A stretch of 64,000 bases of DNA from SURF-21 sp964510515 (GCA_964510515.1 CAZEAU010000010.1:15781-79780); one strand, 5' to 3'. Numbered from the stretch's first letter, positions 50,103 through 60,195 are shown. Program-made: numbers and translations. Notes: a model not told the origin generated them from the sequence alone.

Positions 50103-51363
50103 GCTTTCTCCTCCCATCATGTGCGGCGGGCGCCCCGCCCTCGTGGCGGGAGACGTTTATGAGTATACCTGCGAGGCACATGCAAATCACCAGCGAAGAA
50201 CCGCCGTAACTGAAAAAGGGCAGGGTGATGCCGGTGATGGGCAGCACCCCGCAGGCCGCCCCCATGTTTATCACCGCCTGCACCCCCAGCATGCAGGCGA
50301 TGCCCATGGCCAGGATGCGCCCGAGCCGGTCGGGCGCGTTGCGGGCGATCCTGAAACCGAGCCAGAGGAAGAGCGCGAACAGCGCCAGCACCGAGAGGGT
50401 CCCCAAAAGCCCCGCCTCCTCACCGATGATGGAGAAGATGAAGTCGGTGTGGGCGTTGGGCAGGTAGAAGAATTTCTGGCGGCTCATGCCCAGGCCCAGG
50501 CCGCTGACGTTGCCGGAACCGAGGGCGATCATGGACTGGATGATGTGAAAGCCCCCCTCGCGCGGAGCGTTCCAGGGGTCGAGAAAGGCGAAGAAGCGTG
50601 CCTTGCGGTACGCGGAGATGAAGATGAAGAGGAGGGTGGCGGAGGCGCCCCCCAGCGTCAGCAGGGCCATCTTGGGCAGCGGGGCCCCGGCCAGCCAGAG
50701 CACCGCGCATACGGAGACGGCGATGACGATGGCGCTCCCCAGGTCCGGCTCCAGGAGGATCAGCAGGCAGGCCAGGGCGGTGGCCGCGAGCACGGGCACG
50801 ATGACCCCTCGCCAGCTCCCCAGCTTGCCTTCGCGCCGGCTGTAGATGTGCGCGGCGAAGAGAAGCAGTGCCAGCTTGGCTATCTCCGAGGGCTGCACCA
50901 CGATGGGGCCGAGGACCAGCGACCTCCTGCTCCCGTAGACCTCGGCACCGAGGATGGGCACCGCCGCCAGGGCCAGCAGGGCCACGCCCACGAGCAGCGG
51001 CGAGCAGGCAGCCAGGCGATGATAGTCCGTATAGGCCATGGCCAGCAGGGCCACCGCCCCCACCCCGAACCAGATGGCCTGGCGCAGGAGGAAATAATAG
51101 CTGGAGCCGTGGGCATGCAGGGCGAGACCGGAACTGGCGGAGAAGATCATCACCATGCCGTAGAGGAACATGATCAGGGTCACGCCCAACACGGCGTAAC
51201 CGGTGGGCGTGAGCCCCTCGGCGGTGTCTCTCGCCGCCCTCCCCCTCGACGCGGGTACCGCCCGCAGGGCGCTCTTGTCCCGCCTGCGGCGCGCCTCCAC
51301 CAGCGCCCGCGGCGGCTGCTTGCCCCTGGCGGCGGAGTTCTTCGACGCGGCTTTCTCAGCCAT
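50020..51363 (-). CDS. ftsW: SEDS-family peptidoglycan polymerase FtsW
   Basis: A 447-residue polytopic membrane protein of the shape-elongation-division-sporulation family, the division glycosyltransferase partner of FtsI. A basic N-terminus of about 55 residues is followed by about ten helices. VQPSEIAKLALLLFAA, LLEPDLGSAIVI, FLDPW and the KFFYLPNAHTDFIFSIIGEE loop, with the catalytic-site Asp region, match the family. A basic C-terminal tail of about 35 residues is encoded in the sequence that also encodes the start of murG. It overlaps murD by eight bases at its start. Confidence 0.95.
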   Translation of the reverse strand: MAEKAASKNSAARGKQPPRALVEARRRRDKSALRAVPASRGRAARDTAEGLTPTGYAVLGVTLIMFLYGMVMIFSASSGLALHAHGSSYYFLLRQAIWFGVGAVALLAMAYTDYHRLAACSPLLVGVALLALAAVPILGAEVYGSRRSLVLGPIVVQPSEIAKLALLLFAAHIYSRREGKLGSWRGVIVPVLAATALACLLILLEPDLGSAIVIAVSVCAVLWLAGAPLPKMALLTLGGASATLLFIFISAYRKARFFAFLDPWNAPREGGFHIIQSMIALGSGNVSGLGLGMSRQKFFYLPNAHTDFIFSIIGEEAGLLGTLSVLALFALFLWLGFRIARNAPDRLGRILAMGIACMLGVQAVINMGAACGVLPITGITLPFFSYGGSSLVICMCLAGILINVSRHEGGAPAAHDGRRKREGGDMRRRDRRPSPPPARVGRGARIA

Positions 51364-52780
51364 GGCCGCCCCTCCCCCCGCCGTAGGCCCTGACCAGCGA
51401 CTGGAAATGTCTTCCCCTTTGCCGGAAGTCGGTATAGCGGTCGAAGGAGGCGCAGGCGGGGGTGAAGAGGACCACGTCGCCGGCCCGCAGCACTTGCGGC
51501 AGATGGGCGAAGACCTCCTCGAGCCCGGGGAGGGAACGCACCTCGAGGCGGACCTGCGCCCGCTCCAGCTCCTGCGCCATCTCCCCCGCGGCCTCGCCCA
51601 CCAGGTACACGGCGCGCACCTCTCCCCGCCCGCCGCGCCTTCCCAGCTCGGCCGCCAGCGGCGCGAAGCTCAGCCCCTTGTTCCTCCCCCCCAGGATGAC
51701 CACCAGCGGCCCCGGGAACGCCTGCAGGGCGCGCAGCGCCGCATGCGGGTTGGTGGCCTTGGAATCGTCGTAGAAACGCACCCCCCCGGCCTCCCCCACC
51801 AGCTGCAGGCGGTGGGGCAGGCCGCGAAAGCCGCGCAGGGCCTCCCCCGCCGCCGCGGGCTCGATGCCCAGGGACACGAGCACCGCCGCCGCGGCCATGG
51901 TGTTCTCCAGGTTATGCCATCCAGGCAGCGGGAGGTCCTCGGCGCGCAACACCTGCCGCGCGCCGGCGCGCGGGTCGCGGCAGAAGACCGCCCCCTCGCG
52001 CGCGAATACCTCCGCCTCCTCGCGCGGTGCGCGCGAGAAGTAGAGCACCCGCGAGGGCGCGGATGCACTGGCGCGCACGCAGAGCGGGTCGTCCAGGTTG
52101 CATACCGCCACCTCGCGCGGCCCCTGCCGGGCCCAGATACGGCTCTTCGCCGCCACGTAGTCCTCCAGGTCATGATGCCAGTCGAAATGGTCCTCGGCTA
52201 TGTTGAGCAGCACCGCGACCTCGGGCCGGAAGTCCAGCGTATAAGCGAGCTGGAAGCTCGACACCTCCGCCACCAGCAGCGCCCCTTGCGCCGCCTCTTC
52301 CACCGCCCTGACCAGGGGGTACCCGATATTGCCCGCCGCGACCGCGGGCCTGCCCAGGCGCTCGCACGCCCAGGCGATCATGCTCACGGTGGTGGTCTTG
52401 CCGTTGGTGCCGGTCACCGCCACCAGCGGGCCGCGCGCCAGCCTCCAGGCCAGCTCCACCTCGCTCCACACCGCCACGCCCCTCTCCCCGGCCCGGCGCA
52501 GGAGGGGCAGCCGCGGGGGAACGCCCGGGCTCACCACCACCAGGTCCTTCCCCTCCAGCAGGGAGGGGTGGTGGTGGCCGAGGGCGCTTCCCGCCCCGCG
52601 CTCCTCCAGCTCCGCGGCGGCGGCCCTCGCCGCGTCCGCCCGCGAGATGTCGTTCACCGTGACCTCGACCCCCTCGCGCAGGAGCCTGTCCGCGGCGGCG
52701 CGGCCCGAGACGCCCAGCCCCAGCACCAGCGCCGAGGTGACGCCCTGCAGTCCCGGCCCGATCCCCTCAGGCATGCGCAA
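51356..52780 (-). CDS. murD: UDP-N-acetylmuramoyl-L-alanine-D-glutamate ligase
   Basis: A 474-residue Mur ligase adding D-glutamate. ALVLGLGVSGRAAADRLL, the P-loop GTNGKTTTVS (about 124-133), NIAEDHFDWH and the RFYDDSKATNP motif are present, as is the late PACASFDRYTDFRQRG typical of MurD. The TTG at 52780 has GGGAG 6 bp upstream; an ATG two codons later is an alternative. Confidence 0.96.
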   Translation of the reverse strand: MRMPEGIGPGLQGVTSALVLGLGVSGRAAADRLLREGVEVTVNDISRADAARAAAAELEERGAGSALGHHHPSLLEGKDLVVVSPGVPPRLPLLRRAGERGVAVWSEVELAWRLARGPLVAVTGTNGKTTTVSMIAWACERLGRPAVAAGNIGYPLVRAVEEAAQGALLVAEVSSFQLAYTLDFRPEVAVLLNIAEDHFDWHHDLEDYVAAKSRIWARQGPREVAVCNLDDPLCVRASASAPSRVLYFSRAPREEAEVFAREGAVFCRDPRAGARQVLRAEDLPLPGWHNLENTMAAAAVLVSLGIEPAAAGEALRGFRGLPHRLQLVGEAGGVRFYDDSKATNPHAALRALQAFPGPLVVILGGRNKGLSFAPLAAELGRRGGRGEVRAVYLVGEAAGEMAQELERAQVRLEVRSLPGLEEVFAHLPQVLRAGDVVLFTPACASFDRYTDFRQRGRHFQSLVRAYGGGRGGHG

Positions 52781-52858
52781 CGCCCGCTCCCCCCCGGGAG
52801 GGGGCGGCGCCCGCCGCCCCAGCCCGGAACGCCCGCGGCGGCGTGTCTGCCGCCACGG

Positions 52859-53878
52859 CTACTTGCCCCCCACGTAATTGATATAGAAGATGATGAAGCC
52901 CGTGCCCACGAAAAAGCCCCCCACTATCCACAGCCTGATCAGGGTGGTCACCTCCGACCAACCCTTGAGCTCGAAGTGATGGTGCAGGGGCGCCATGCGG
53001 AAGACCCGCCTGCCGGTGGCCTTGTACACCAGCACCTGCACGGCTACGGAGACGGTCTCGAGCACGAAGAGCCCTCCCAGCAGGAGCAGGAGCAGCTCGG
53101 TCTTGGAGAGCATGGCCACCGTGGCCAGGCTGCAGCCCAGGGCCAGGGAGCCCGTGTCCCCCATGAAGATATATGCGGGGGGGGAGTTCCACCATAAAAA
53201 ACCGATGCAGCTGCCCATGAGCGCCCCGCAGAAGATGGCCATGTCCAGGGACCCCTGCACGTGAGGGTAGAGGAACTGGTGGTTGCGGAACTGGGTGAAG
53301 GTGATGAGGATATAGGCCGTCATGACCAGGATGGTCGCCCCCGAGGCCAGCCCGTCGAGCCCGTCGGTGAGGTTGACCGCGTTGGCGGCGCCGACGACCA
53401 TGAGGAAGACCAGCAGGTAATACAGGGGGCCGAGGTCGCAGATGACCGCGTCGGAGCGGAACCAGTAGAGCTTGGTGTCCACCCCGAAATGCTGCGTGGC
53501 CAGATAGGCCAGGGCGATGGAAAGCGCCAGCTGCCAGACGATCTTGCTCCTCCCCTTGAGCCCGAGGGAGCGCGCGTAGTGGAGCTTGGTGTAATCGTCG
53601 GCGAAGCCCAGCAGCCCTCCTCCCAGCAGGGCCAGCCCCAGGGCGAAACCCGTGCCGCCCTGCAGCTTCTGCGCCCACCACAGGAAGGCCGCCAGGGTGG
53701 AGAGGACGATGAGCGCGCCCCCCATGGTGGGCGTCCCTTCCTTGGCCAGATGGGCCTGCGGTCCGTCCTCGCGTATGAACTGGCCGATGCCGCGCCGCCT
53801 CAGCCAGCTCACCAGCAGCGGCATGAAGAGTATGCATATGATGAGTCCGGTCAGCAACGCGGCCAGTACCCGCAGCAA
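52859..53878 (-). CDS. mraY: Phospho-N-acetylmuramoyl-pentapeptide transferase
   Basis: A 339-residue membrane enzyme with about ten helices that makes lipid I. KEGTPTMGG, FADDYTKLHYARSLGLKGRSKIVWQ (the Asp-rich catalytic region) and NAVNLTDGLDGLASG are diagnostic, as is HHHFELKGWSE near 300. The TTG start has GGAGG 8 bp upstream. It lies between murF and murD. Confidence 0.97.
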   Translation of the reverse strand: MLRVLAALLTGLIICILFMPLLVSWLRRRGIGQFIREDGPQAHLAKEGTPTMGGALIVLSTLAAFLWWAQKLQGGTGFALGLALLGGGLLGFADDYTKLHYARSLGLKGRSKIVWQLALSIALAYLATQHFGVDTKLYWFRSDAVICDLGPLYYLLVFLMVVGAANAVNLTDGLDGLASGATILVMTAYILITFTQFRNHQFLYPHVQGSLDMAIFCGALMGSCIGFLWWNSPPAYIFMGDTGSLALGCSLATVAMLSKTELLLLLLGGLFVLETVSVAVQVLVYKATGRRVFRMAPLHHHFELKGWSEVTTLIRLWIVGGFFVGTGFIIFYINYVGGK

Positions 53879-53954
53879 TCTGTATTCCTCCTCGCCTGTC
53901 GCCGCCGAGGCCGGCTGCCCGGCCGTGCCGGCGACTCCTCCGGGCGACCGTCCT

Positions 53955-55355
53955 CTAGGCCACCAGGTTTACCAGGCGCTCCAGGCCCAGAAAACGAGAG
54001 CCCTTGATGAGAACCACGTCGCCGGGCTCGATGATGGCGCGCAGGATCTCCGCCGCCCTGTCCACGCTGTCCGCGCTGAAGACGCTGCCGCGCGGCAGGC
54101 CTTTCTCCCGGGCTGCCTGCGCCGTGCGGCGTGACTTCCTGCCCACGGTAACCAGAATATCGGTGCCGCAGTCAACGGCCATCTCCCCCACTTCCTGGTG
54201 GGCCTGCTCGGAAACCGGCCCCAGTTCACCCATGTCCCCGAGCACGGCGATGGCCCTCTTCTCGCGGGAGATGTCCCCCAGGGCCATCAGGGCGGAGCGC
54301 ATGGAGACCGGGTTGGCGTTGTAGGCATCGTTGATGATGGTGATCTCTTGCGGTCTTGTGATCATTTCCATCCTCCATCCTGTCGTCTTGGCCGATGCGA
54401 TCCCCTCGGCAATGTTTTCCATATCAACCCCCATGATCTTTCCAACCGCCGCGGCCGCCAGCGCGTTGTGGACGTTGTGGCGACCGGGCAACGGCACGGC
54501 GATTCTCTTCACACCACCTCCTTTCGACCTCAAGGTGAAGGCTACCTTCCCATATTCATCCACGCGCTCGTCTTCGGCCCGCAGGTCGGCGGAGCGCGAC
54601 CTTCCAAAGCAGAGCAGCGGGCACCGGCACATGGCGCGCAGCTCGCTCGCATAGTCGTCGTCGGCGTTGATCACCGCCCGGCCGTCACGAGGAAGCGCGC
54701 GCAGCAGCTCGCCCTTCGCCCCGGCCAGGTTGTCGCGGGTGCGGAAGTACTGCATGTGCGTCCAGCCCACGTTGGTGACCACCCCGATCTCCGGGCGGGC
54801 AAAGGAGCACAAGGCCGCGATCTGGCCCACCCCGCGCGAACCCATCTCCAGGACCAGGTGGCGAGTGTCCGGCTCCAGCGCGAGCAGGGTGAGGGGCACG
54901 CCGACCTCGTTGTTGAAGCTGTCCCGCGAGGCCACCGTGCTCCCCGCGCGCTCCAGCACGGCGGCGGTGAAGTCCTTGGTCAGGGTCTTGCCGGTGGAGC
55001 CGGTTATCCCCACTACCCGGGCCTCGCTCACATCCCGCTGGCGGGCGGCCAGCCTGGCCATGGCCCTCATGGTGCCGCGCACGCGCAGCACCGCGGCCCC
55101 CCTGGCGCGCGCCTCGTCCAGGACCTGGGGGGTGATGCGCTCCACCACCAGCGCGGCCGCGCCCTTCTCCAGGGCCACCGGCAAAAAATCGTGCGCGTCG
55201 TACCGCCTCCCCTTGAGGGCGAAGAATACCGCCCCCCTCTGCATGGCGCGCGTATCCGTCGCCACCTCCGCCACGCGGGCCGCGCCGTCCCCTCCCGCCC
55301 AGAGCACGGAGGCACCCACGGCGCGCGCTATTTCCTCCACGCTCATGGGTATCAT
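53955..55355 (-). CDS. murF: UDP-MurNAc-tripeptide-D-alanyl-D-alanine ligase
   Basis: A 466-residue Mur ligase. GVFFALKGRRYDAHDF-like AVFFALKGRRYDAHDFL (residues about 39-55), P-loop GITGSTGKTLTKDF, GSRGVGQIA and NPVSMRSALMAL are present. The ATG overlaps the murE stop by four bases. A stretch of about 230 bp near 54330-54560 is clearly less GC-rich than the rest, although the protein stays intact. Confidence 0.96.
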   Translation of the reverse strand: MIPMSVEEIARAVGASVLWAGGDGAARVAEVATDTRAMQRGAVFFALKGRRYDAHDFLPVALEKGAAALVVERITPQVLDEARARGAAVLRVRGTMRAMARLAARQRDVSEARVVGITGSTGKTLTKDFTAAVLERAGSTVASRDSFNNEVGVPLTLLALEPDTRHLVLEMGSRGVGQIAALCSFARPEIGVVTNVGWTHMQYFRTRDNLAGAKGELLRALPRDGRAVINADDDYASELRAMCRCPLLCFGRSRSADLRAEDERVDEYGKVAFTLRSKGGGVKRIAVPLPGRHNVHNALAAAAVGKIMGVDMENIAEGIASAKTTGWRMEMITRPQEITIINDAYNANPVSMRSALMALGDISREKRAIAVLGDMGELGPVSEQAHQEVGEMAVDCGTDILVTVGRKSRRTAQAAREKGLPRGSVFSADSVDRAAEILRAIIEPGDVVLIKGSRFLGLERLVNLVA

Positions 55356-56845
55356 CTCTTGCCCATCCTCTCGCGCAGCGCCGCCCTGGCCTCGTCGACG
55401 TCGTCGAAGGGGAGCACGCGGTCCGAGAAGATCTGGCCTTTCTCGTGCCCCTTGCCCGCGATGACCACCACGTCTCCCTCGGCGGCCTCGGCGATGGCGG
55501 CCCGGATGGCGTCCCGGCGGTCGGCGATGACCACGTAAGGAGACCCGCCGGCGCCGCGTGCCCCCTCCTCGATATCGGAGATGATGGCCATGGGGCCTTC
55601 GCTGCGCGGGTTGTCCGAGGTGATGACGGCGAGGTCGGAGGCCTCCACCGCGATGGCGCCCATGATCGGGCGCTTGGCGCGGTCGCGGTCCCCTCCACAG
55701 CCGAAAACGGCGATGACCCGGCGGCGCGTGGTCTCCCTCGCCGCCTCCAGCACGCGGCGCAGGGAATCGGGGCTATGGGCGTAATCGACCAGGACCGCGA
55801 ACTGCTGGCCTTCCTCCACCGACTGGAACCTTCCCGGCACCCCGCCGCAGGAGAGGATGGCGGCAAGGGAGGTCTCCTCATCCAGGCCCAGGGCTATGCA
55901 CGCGCCCAGCGAGGCCAGGATGTTGTGGAGGTTGAAGCGGCCGGTGAGGGCCGTCTTCCCCTCCCAGCGGCGCCCCCGGTAGGAGACCTCGACCCGGCTC
56001 TCCTTCAGGCCGGCCTCCAGGAGAGCCCCCGCAAGGTCGGCCTCCCGCGAGGTGCCGTAGGTGAGCAGCGTGCCCGCCGCCGCCTCGGCCAGCCGCCTGC
56101 CGCGGGAGTCGTCTATGTTGACCACCGCCGCGCGCGCCCCCAGACCGCCTCGCGAGGTCGCGGTAAAAAGCCTCTCCTTGGCGCGGAAGTACTCCTCCAT
56201 GTCGGGGTGAAAGTCCAGGTGGTCCTGGCTGAGGTTGGTGAACACGCCGACCTCGAAAGCGCAGCCGTCCACGCGCCGCAGGGCCAGGGCATGCGACGAC
56301 ACCTCCATGGCCGCCACCGCGCAGCCCGCGTCCACCATGTCCGCGAGTATCTCCTGCAGGTCGGCGGATTCCGGGGTGGTTCTTCCCAGCGGAACCTCCC
56401 GCCCGGCCACGCGGCAGACGACGGTGCCGATGAGCCCGCAGGCCCTCCCGGCCCGGGCCGCGGCCGCCTCTATGAGGTGGGTGGTGGTGGTCTTGCCGTT
56501 GGTCCCGGTCACGCCGACCAGCTTGAGCTTTCCGCTGGGGTGGCCGTGGAAACGGTCGCTGAGCAGCGCCAGGGCCAGGCGCGTGTCCGGCGCCGTCAAC
56601 ACCGCGACGTGCGCGGGCAGGCCCGGGGGCAAGCCGCGGCCCGCTTCCGCCACCACCGCCGCCGCGCCCCTCGCCGCCGCCTCCCCGATATGGAGATGTC
56701 CGTCGGTCACGTGTCCGCGCACGGCCACGAAGAGGTCTCCGGCCTCGACCCGCCGCGAATGATAGGCGATGCCGCTTACCTCCACGTCGCCGCCTCTCTC
56801 GCGCCGCAGGGCCTCCAGGCCCGCGGTGAGCGTGCTCAACCTCAT
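55352..56845 (-). CDS. murE: UDP-MurNAc-L-Ala-D-Glu-meso-diaminopimelate ligase
   Basis: A 497-residue Mur ligase adding the third residue of the stem peptide. P-loop GVTGTNGKTTTTHLIEAA, the carbamylated-lysine region SQDHLDFH and DNPRSEGP near 413-420 are present. DNPR is the signature for meso-diaminopimelate instead of lysine, so the wall is probably Dap-type. The ATG overlaps ftsI (ATGA); the longer frame is antisense. Confidence 0.96.
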   Translation of the reverse strand: MRLSTLTAGLEALRRERGGDVEVSGIAYHSRRVEAGDLFVAVRGHVTDGHLHIGEAAARGAAAVVAEAGRGLPPGLPAHVAVLTAPDTRLALALLSDRFHGHPSGKLKLVGVTGTNGKTTTTHLIEAAAARAGRACGLIGTVVCRVAGREVPLGRTTPESADLQEILADMVDAGCAVAAMEVSSHALALRRVDGCAFEVGVFTNLSQDHLDFHPDMEEYFRAKERLFTATSRGGLGARAAVVNIDDSRGRRLAEAAAGTLLTYGTSREADLAGALLEAGLKESRVEVSYRGRRWEGKTALTGRFNLHNILASLGACIALGLDEETSLAAILSCGGVPGRFQSVEEGQQFAVLVDYAHSPDSLRRVLEAARETTRRRVIAVFGCGGDRDRAKRPIMGAIAVEASDLAVITSDNPRSEGPMAIISDIEEGARGAGGSPYVVIADRRDAIRAAIAEAAEGDVVVIAGKGHEKGQIFSDRVLPFDDVDEARAALRERMGKR

Positions 56846-58557
56846 TGCGCCACCACCTTGTCCCCGGTGTTCACCTTCTCCAGGCTGGGGACCACCTGGA
56901 GCTGCTGCAGGGAAAACTCCATCACCTGGGAAAAACACGGTGCCGCGGCGAGCCCCCCGTACATGGTGTCCGGCTCGTCCAGGGCGATAACGCATACCAG
57001 GCGCGGGTTCTCCAGCGGCGCCAGGCCCGCGAAGGTGGCCACGTAAGCCTCGCGGTATCCGCCCGCGGGATCCGGTTTCATGGCCGTCCCCGTCTTGCCG
57101 CCGCAATTATATAGAGTCATGGCGGCGCGCGTTCCCGTGCCCACCCTCACCGCTTCCCCCAGGATGTGGCGCAGGGATGCCGCCCCGTTCGCGGAGATGA
57201 TCGGCTCTCTCTCCGCGACCTCCACCTCCTCCGCCCGGTTGCCCGCATGCAGTCTGCGCAGCAGGAAATGGGGCTGGACCGTGCTCCCGCCGTTGCCCAC
57301 CGCGGCGGTGAGCACGGCGATCTGCAGGGGGGTCACCGAGATCCCCTGCCCGATGGCGATGGTCGGAAGGGAGGTGAGGGACCACTCCTCCAGGTCCAGC
57401 ACCAGGCCCGCGCTCTCGCCGGGGAAATCCACTCCCGTCAACTCGCCCAGCCCGCTGAGGGCGATGTACTCGCTCAGGGCCTCCTCGCCCAGGGCCTGGG
57501 CGGTCTTGATGGTGCCGATGTTGGAGGAGTAGGCGATGACCTCGGCAAAGGTGAGGTCGCACTTCTCCATGGGGTGGTCGTCGGTGAACTCGTAGTCCGC
57601 GACCTGCAGGCTCCGGGGCACGTTGATCACCGACCCCGGGGTCACCACCTTCTCCTGCAGGGCGGCCATGGCGGTGAGTATCTTGAGCACCGACCCGGGC
57701 TCGAAGGCGTCGGTGATGGGCTGGGCCCGGGTGACCCCCGCGGGGACCTCGGGGAAGAGGTTGAGGTCGAAGTCCGGTATCACCGCCATGGCCAGTATCT
57801 CGCCGCTGCGGCAGTCCATGACCAGGCCTGAGCCGCTGATGGCGCCGCTCTCCTGCACCGAGTCCGCCAGCTGCTCCTGCAGCTTGAACTGTATCCCGGA
57901 ATGCAGGGTGAGCTGGATATCGCATCCGTCCACCGGCGCCCTGATGATCTCGGTGACCCCGGGTATGGGCTCGCCGCGCGGATCGTACTCCACCCCCGCC
58001 TCGCCCTTCGCGCCGGCCAGGTCGGCGTCGTACTCCAGCTCCAGCCCGGAGAGGCCGACATTGTCCGTGCCCACGTACCCGATGACCTGGGCCGCCAGCG
58101 ACCCCTGCGGGTAATACCTCTTGCTCTCCTTGTCCAGCCCTATGCCCGCGAGCCCCAGCGCCTCCACCTGCTCCGCGACCTCCGGGCTCACCTTGCGTTC
58201 CAGGTAGACAAAGCCGCCGGGGGAGCGCAGTTTTTCCTCCACCTCCTGGTGCGCTTTGCCCAGCACCAGGGCCAGTTCGGCCGCCGCCAGCTGGACGTCC
58301 TCCACAAGATAGGGGGTGGCGTAGACGGAATAGGCCTCCTTGCTGATGGCCAGCACCTCCCCGTCCCGGTCGAGGATGCAGCCGCGGCGGGGGTTGAGGT
58401 CGGTGAGCTCGTACCTCTGATCCGCGGCGATGCCGCGGAAGCGGTCCGCCTTCACGACCTGAAGGTCGAAGAGGCGGTAGGCGATGAGGCCCAGCCCCAA
58501 TAGCAGCATCAGGGCTGCCAGGCCGATCCTGGCATCCCCACTCCTTCTCCTTGACAC
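56842..58557 (-). CDS. ftsI: Penicillin-binding protein FtsI (PBP3)
   Basis: A 571-residue class B penicillin-binding protein, the division transpeptidase. An N-terminal helix (about 10-30) and a dimerisation domain precede the transpeptidase domain with SVLK in FEPGSVLKIL (about 289-298), SSN in AYSSNIGT and KTGT in GGKTGTAMK (about 492-500). No PASTA domains are present. It overlaps murE by four bases and follows ftsL. Confidence 0.95.
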   Translation of the reverse strand: MSRRRSGDARIGLAALMLLLGLGLIAYRLFDLQVVKADRFRGIAADQRYELTDLNPRRGCILDRDGEVLAISKEAYSVYATPYLVEDVQLAAAELALVLGKAHQEVEEKLRSPGGFVYLERKVSPEVAEQVEALGLAGIGLDKESKRYYPQGSLAAQVIGYVGTDNVGLSGLELEYDADLAGAKGEAGVEYDPRGEPIPGVTEIIRAPVDGCDIQLTLHSGIQFKLQEQLADSVQESGAISGSGLVMDCRSGEILAMAVIPDFDLNLFPEVPAGVTRAQPITDAFEPGSVLKILTAMAALQEKVVTPGSVINVPRSLQVADYEFTDDHPMEKCDLTFAEVIAYSSNIGTIKTAQALGEEALSEYIALSGLGELTGVDFPGESAGLVLDLEEWSLTSLPTIAIGQGISVTPLQIAVLTAAVGNGGSTVQPHFLLRRLHAGNRAEEVEVAEREPIISANGAASLRHILGEAVRVGTGTRAAMTLYNCGGKTGTAMKPDPAGGYREAYVATFAGLAPLENPRLVCVIALDEPDTMYGGLAAAPCFSQVMEFSLQQLQVVPSLEKVNTGDKVVAQ

Positions 58558-58665
58558 CTCGTCCTCCTCGGATGCCTCTTCACATATCGTGCCCCGGTGC
58601 GGCTCTATGGTGGGGTTCGCCGCGCGGGAGGCAAAGACCTCCCGGCTCGCACTGCTGTGCCGCGT

Positions 58666-59133
58666 CTAGTGGGCCCCTTGCGACGCTTCGCTGACCATCC
58701 CCTCCTCGCTGAGATTACGCTCCTCCCCCTGCCTCTTCGCCGCCTCGTAGGCGGGCGTCTCCAGGTACTCCGTCCGTGCCGCCCGCACCATGCCGAGCTG
58801 GCCGACCGCCAGGCTCTCGATGCGTGCCTGGGATTCAAGGGAGGCTATCTCCAGCCTCATCGCTTCCTGCTGGCGCCTCTCGAGCTCGATGCGCCTCTCA
58901 ACCTCCCTCGCCCTGATATCGTTCTGGGCCACCATGACCTGCAGGCATATGATGAGGATGAAGAGCGCGCTGACCAGGGCGGCCACGCTCACGAAACAGA
59001 GAAAAGTGAGGCGCTGCCTGCGCCTTTCGCGCTCGCGCTTGCGCAGGCGCGATTCCTCCGTCACGGCGGCGCGGTCCCGCCTCCGCCCGTCTGCGGGGTG
59101 TTCCCCTTCCCTCCAATCCAGCGCCAGCGACAT
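58666..59133 (-). CDS. ftsL: Cell division protein FtsL
   Basis: A 155-residue single-pass protein. A basic cytoplasmic part rich in Arg precedes one helix (about 45-68, LTFLCFVSVAALVSALFILIICLQ). A periplasmic coiled coil with the leucine-zipper-like run IELERRQQEAMRLEIASLE follows. Sequence conservation is low in this family, so position between rsmH and ftsI and topology support the call. The start has GAGGT 9 bp upstream. Confidence 0.8.
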   Translation of the reverse strand: MSLALDWREGEHPADGRRRDRAAVTEESRLRKRERERRRQRLTFLCFVSVAALVSALFILIICLQVMVAQNDIRAREVERRIELERRQQEAMRLEIASLESQARIESLAVGQLGMVRAARTEYLETPAYEAAKRQGEERNLSEEGMVSEASQGAH

Positions 59134-59140
59134 CCTCTTT

Positions 59141-60082
59141 TTACCTCTTTCTCGCCGCCCGCAGCTTAGCCGAGCGGGCTCTCGGGTTTTGCGCGACTTC
59201 ATGCGCCGAAGGCAACATCGGCCTGGGGGTGAGGATGCGCAGCTCCTCCTGCGCTCCGCACCTGCAGGCCTCCTGCGCGGGGCCGCAGGAACAACGCGAT
59301 CCGTGCGCGGAGAAAAACCTCTTCACCACCCTGTCCTCCAGGGAATGATAGGAGACGGCCACCATGGTGCCCCCGGGGGCGAGCCAGCGCAACGCCTGCG
59401 GCAGTGCCAGTTCCAGCTCGCGCAACTCCCCGTTCACCTCCATCCTCAAAGCCTGGAAGGTCCGCCTCGCCGGGTGTCCGCCCGTGCGGCGGGCGGCGGC
59501 GGGGATGGACTCCTTTACAATCTCAGCAAGTCTATGCGTGGTGTCGACGGGCGAGCGCTCTCGCGCGAGAGCGATGCCCCTGGCGATACGGGAAGCCCAA
59601 CGCTCTTCGCCGTACTCGCGGATAATACGCGCCAGCTCTCTCTCCTCATAGCCGTTCACCACCTTCCAGGCGTCCAGTTCCTGCCCCGTGTCCATGCGCA
59701 TGTCCAGCCGCTCCGCGCGCCGGAAGGAGAACCCGCGCCCCGCCGCCTCCAGCTGCAGCGAGGAAACGCCCAGGTCGAAGAGGACGCCGTCCACGCCCTC
59801 TATGCCCAGGTCCTGCAGGACCTCCTCCAGGCGCGAGAAGCGGGTATGGAAGAGGGCCAGGCACGCCTGCGCCCGCAGGCGCTCCAGCGCCCCCAGCAGC
59901 GCACGCGAGTCCCGGTCCAGGCCGATCAGGCAACCCTCTCCCCCCATCTCCTCAAGCACAGCCAGGGCATGCCCCCCCTCGCCGAAGGTGGCATCGACCA
60001 CGACGCTTCCCGGGCGGGGGCGCAGCAGGCCCACGACCTCCGCGAGCATGACCGGTACATGCCTGGCATCACCTTCGTCCAT
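59141..60082 (-). CDS. rsmH: 16S rRNA (cytosine1402-N4)-methyltransferase
   Basis: A 313-residue SAM-dependent enzyme (MraW). It has HVPVMLAEVVGLL at residues 8-20, VDATFGEGGHA, GLDRDSRAL, GVDGVLFDLGVSSLQLE, RAERLDMRMD and VSYHSLEDRVVKRFF, all in order. A cysteine-rich stretch (CSCGPAQEACRCG, about 274-286) is present, as in many family members. It follows mraZ by 113 bp. Confidence 0.97.
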   Translation of the reverse strand: MDEGDARHVPVMLAEVVGLLRPRPGSVVVDATFGEGGHALAVLEEMGGEGCLIGLDRDSRALLGALERLRAQACLALFHTRFSRLEEVLQDLGIEGVDGVLFDLGVSSLQLEAAGRGFSFRRAERLDMRMDTGQELDAWKVVNGYEERELARIIREYGEERWASRIARGIALARERSPVDTTHRLAEIVKESIPAAARRTGGHPARRTFQALRMEVNGELRELELALPQALRWLAPGGTMVAVSYHSLEDRVVKRFFSAHGSRCSCGPAQEACRCGAQEELRILTPRPMLPSAHEVAQNPRARSAKLRAARKR

Positions 60083-60195
60083 TGACCTCTACGAGGTGGC
60101 GCAGGGTGCGGCGGGCGCCGTGCACGCGGCACGGCCACTGCCGCCTCCCCCGCATGATCATCTCCAGCATCTGCAGGCCTCCTCCGCTCAAACCC

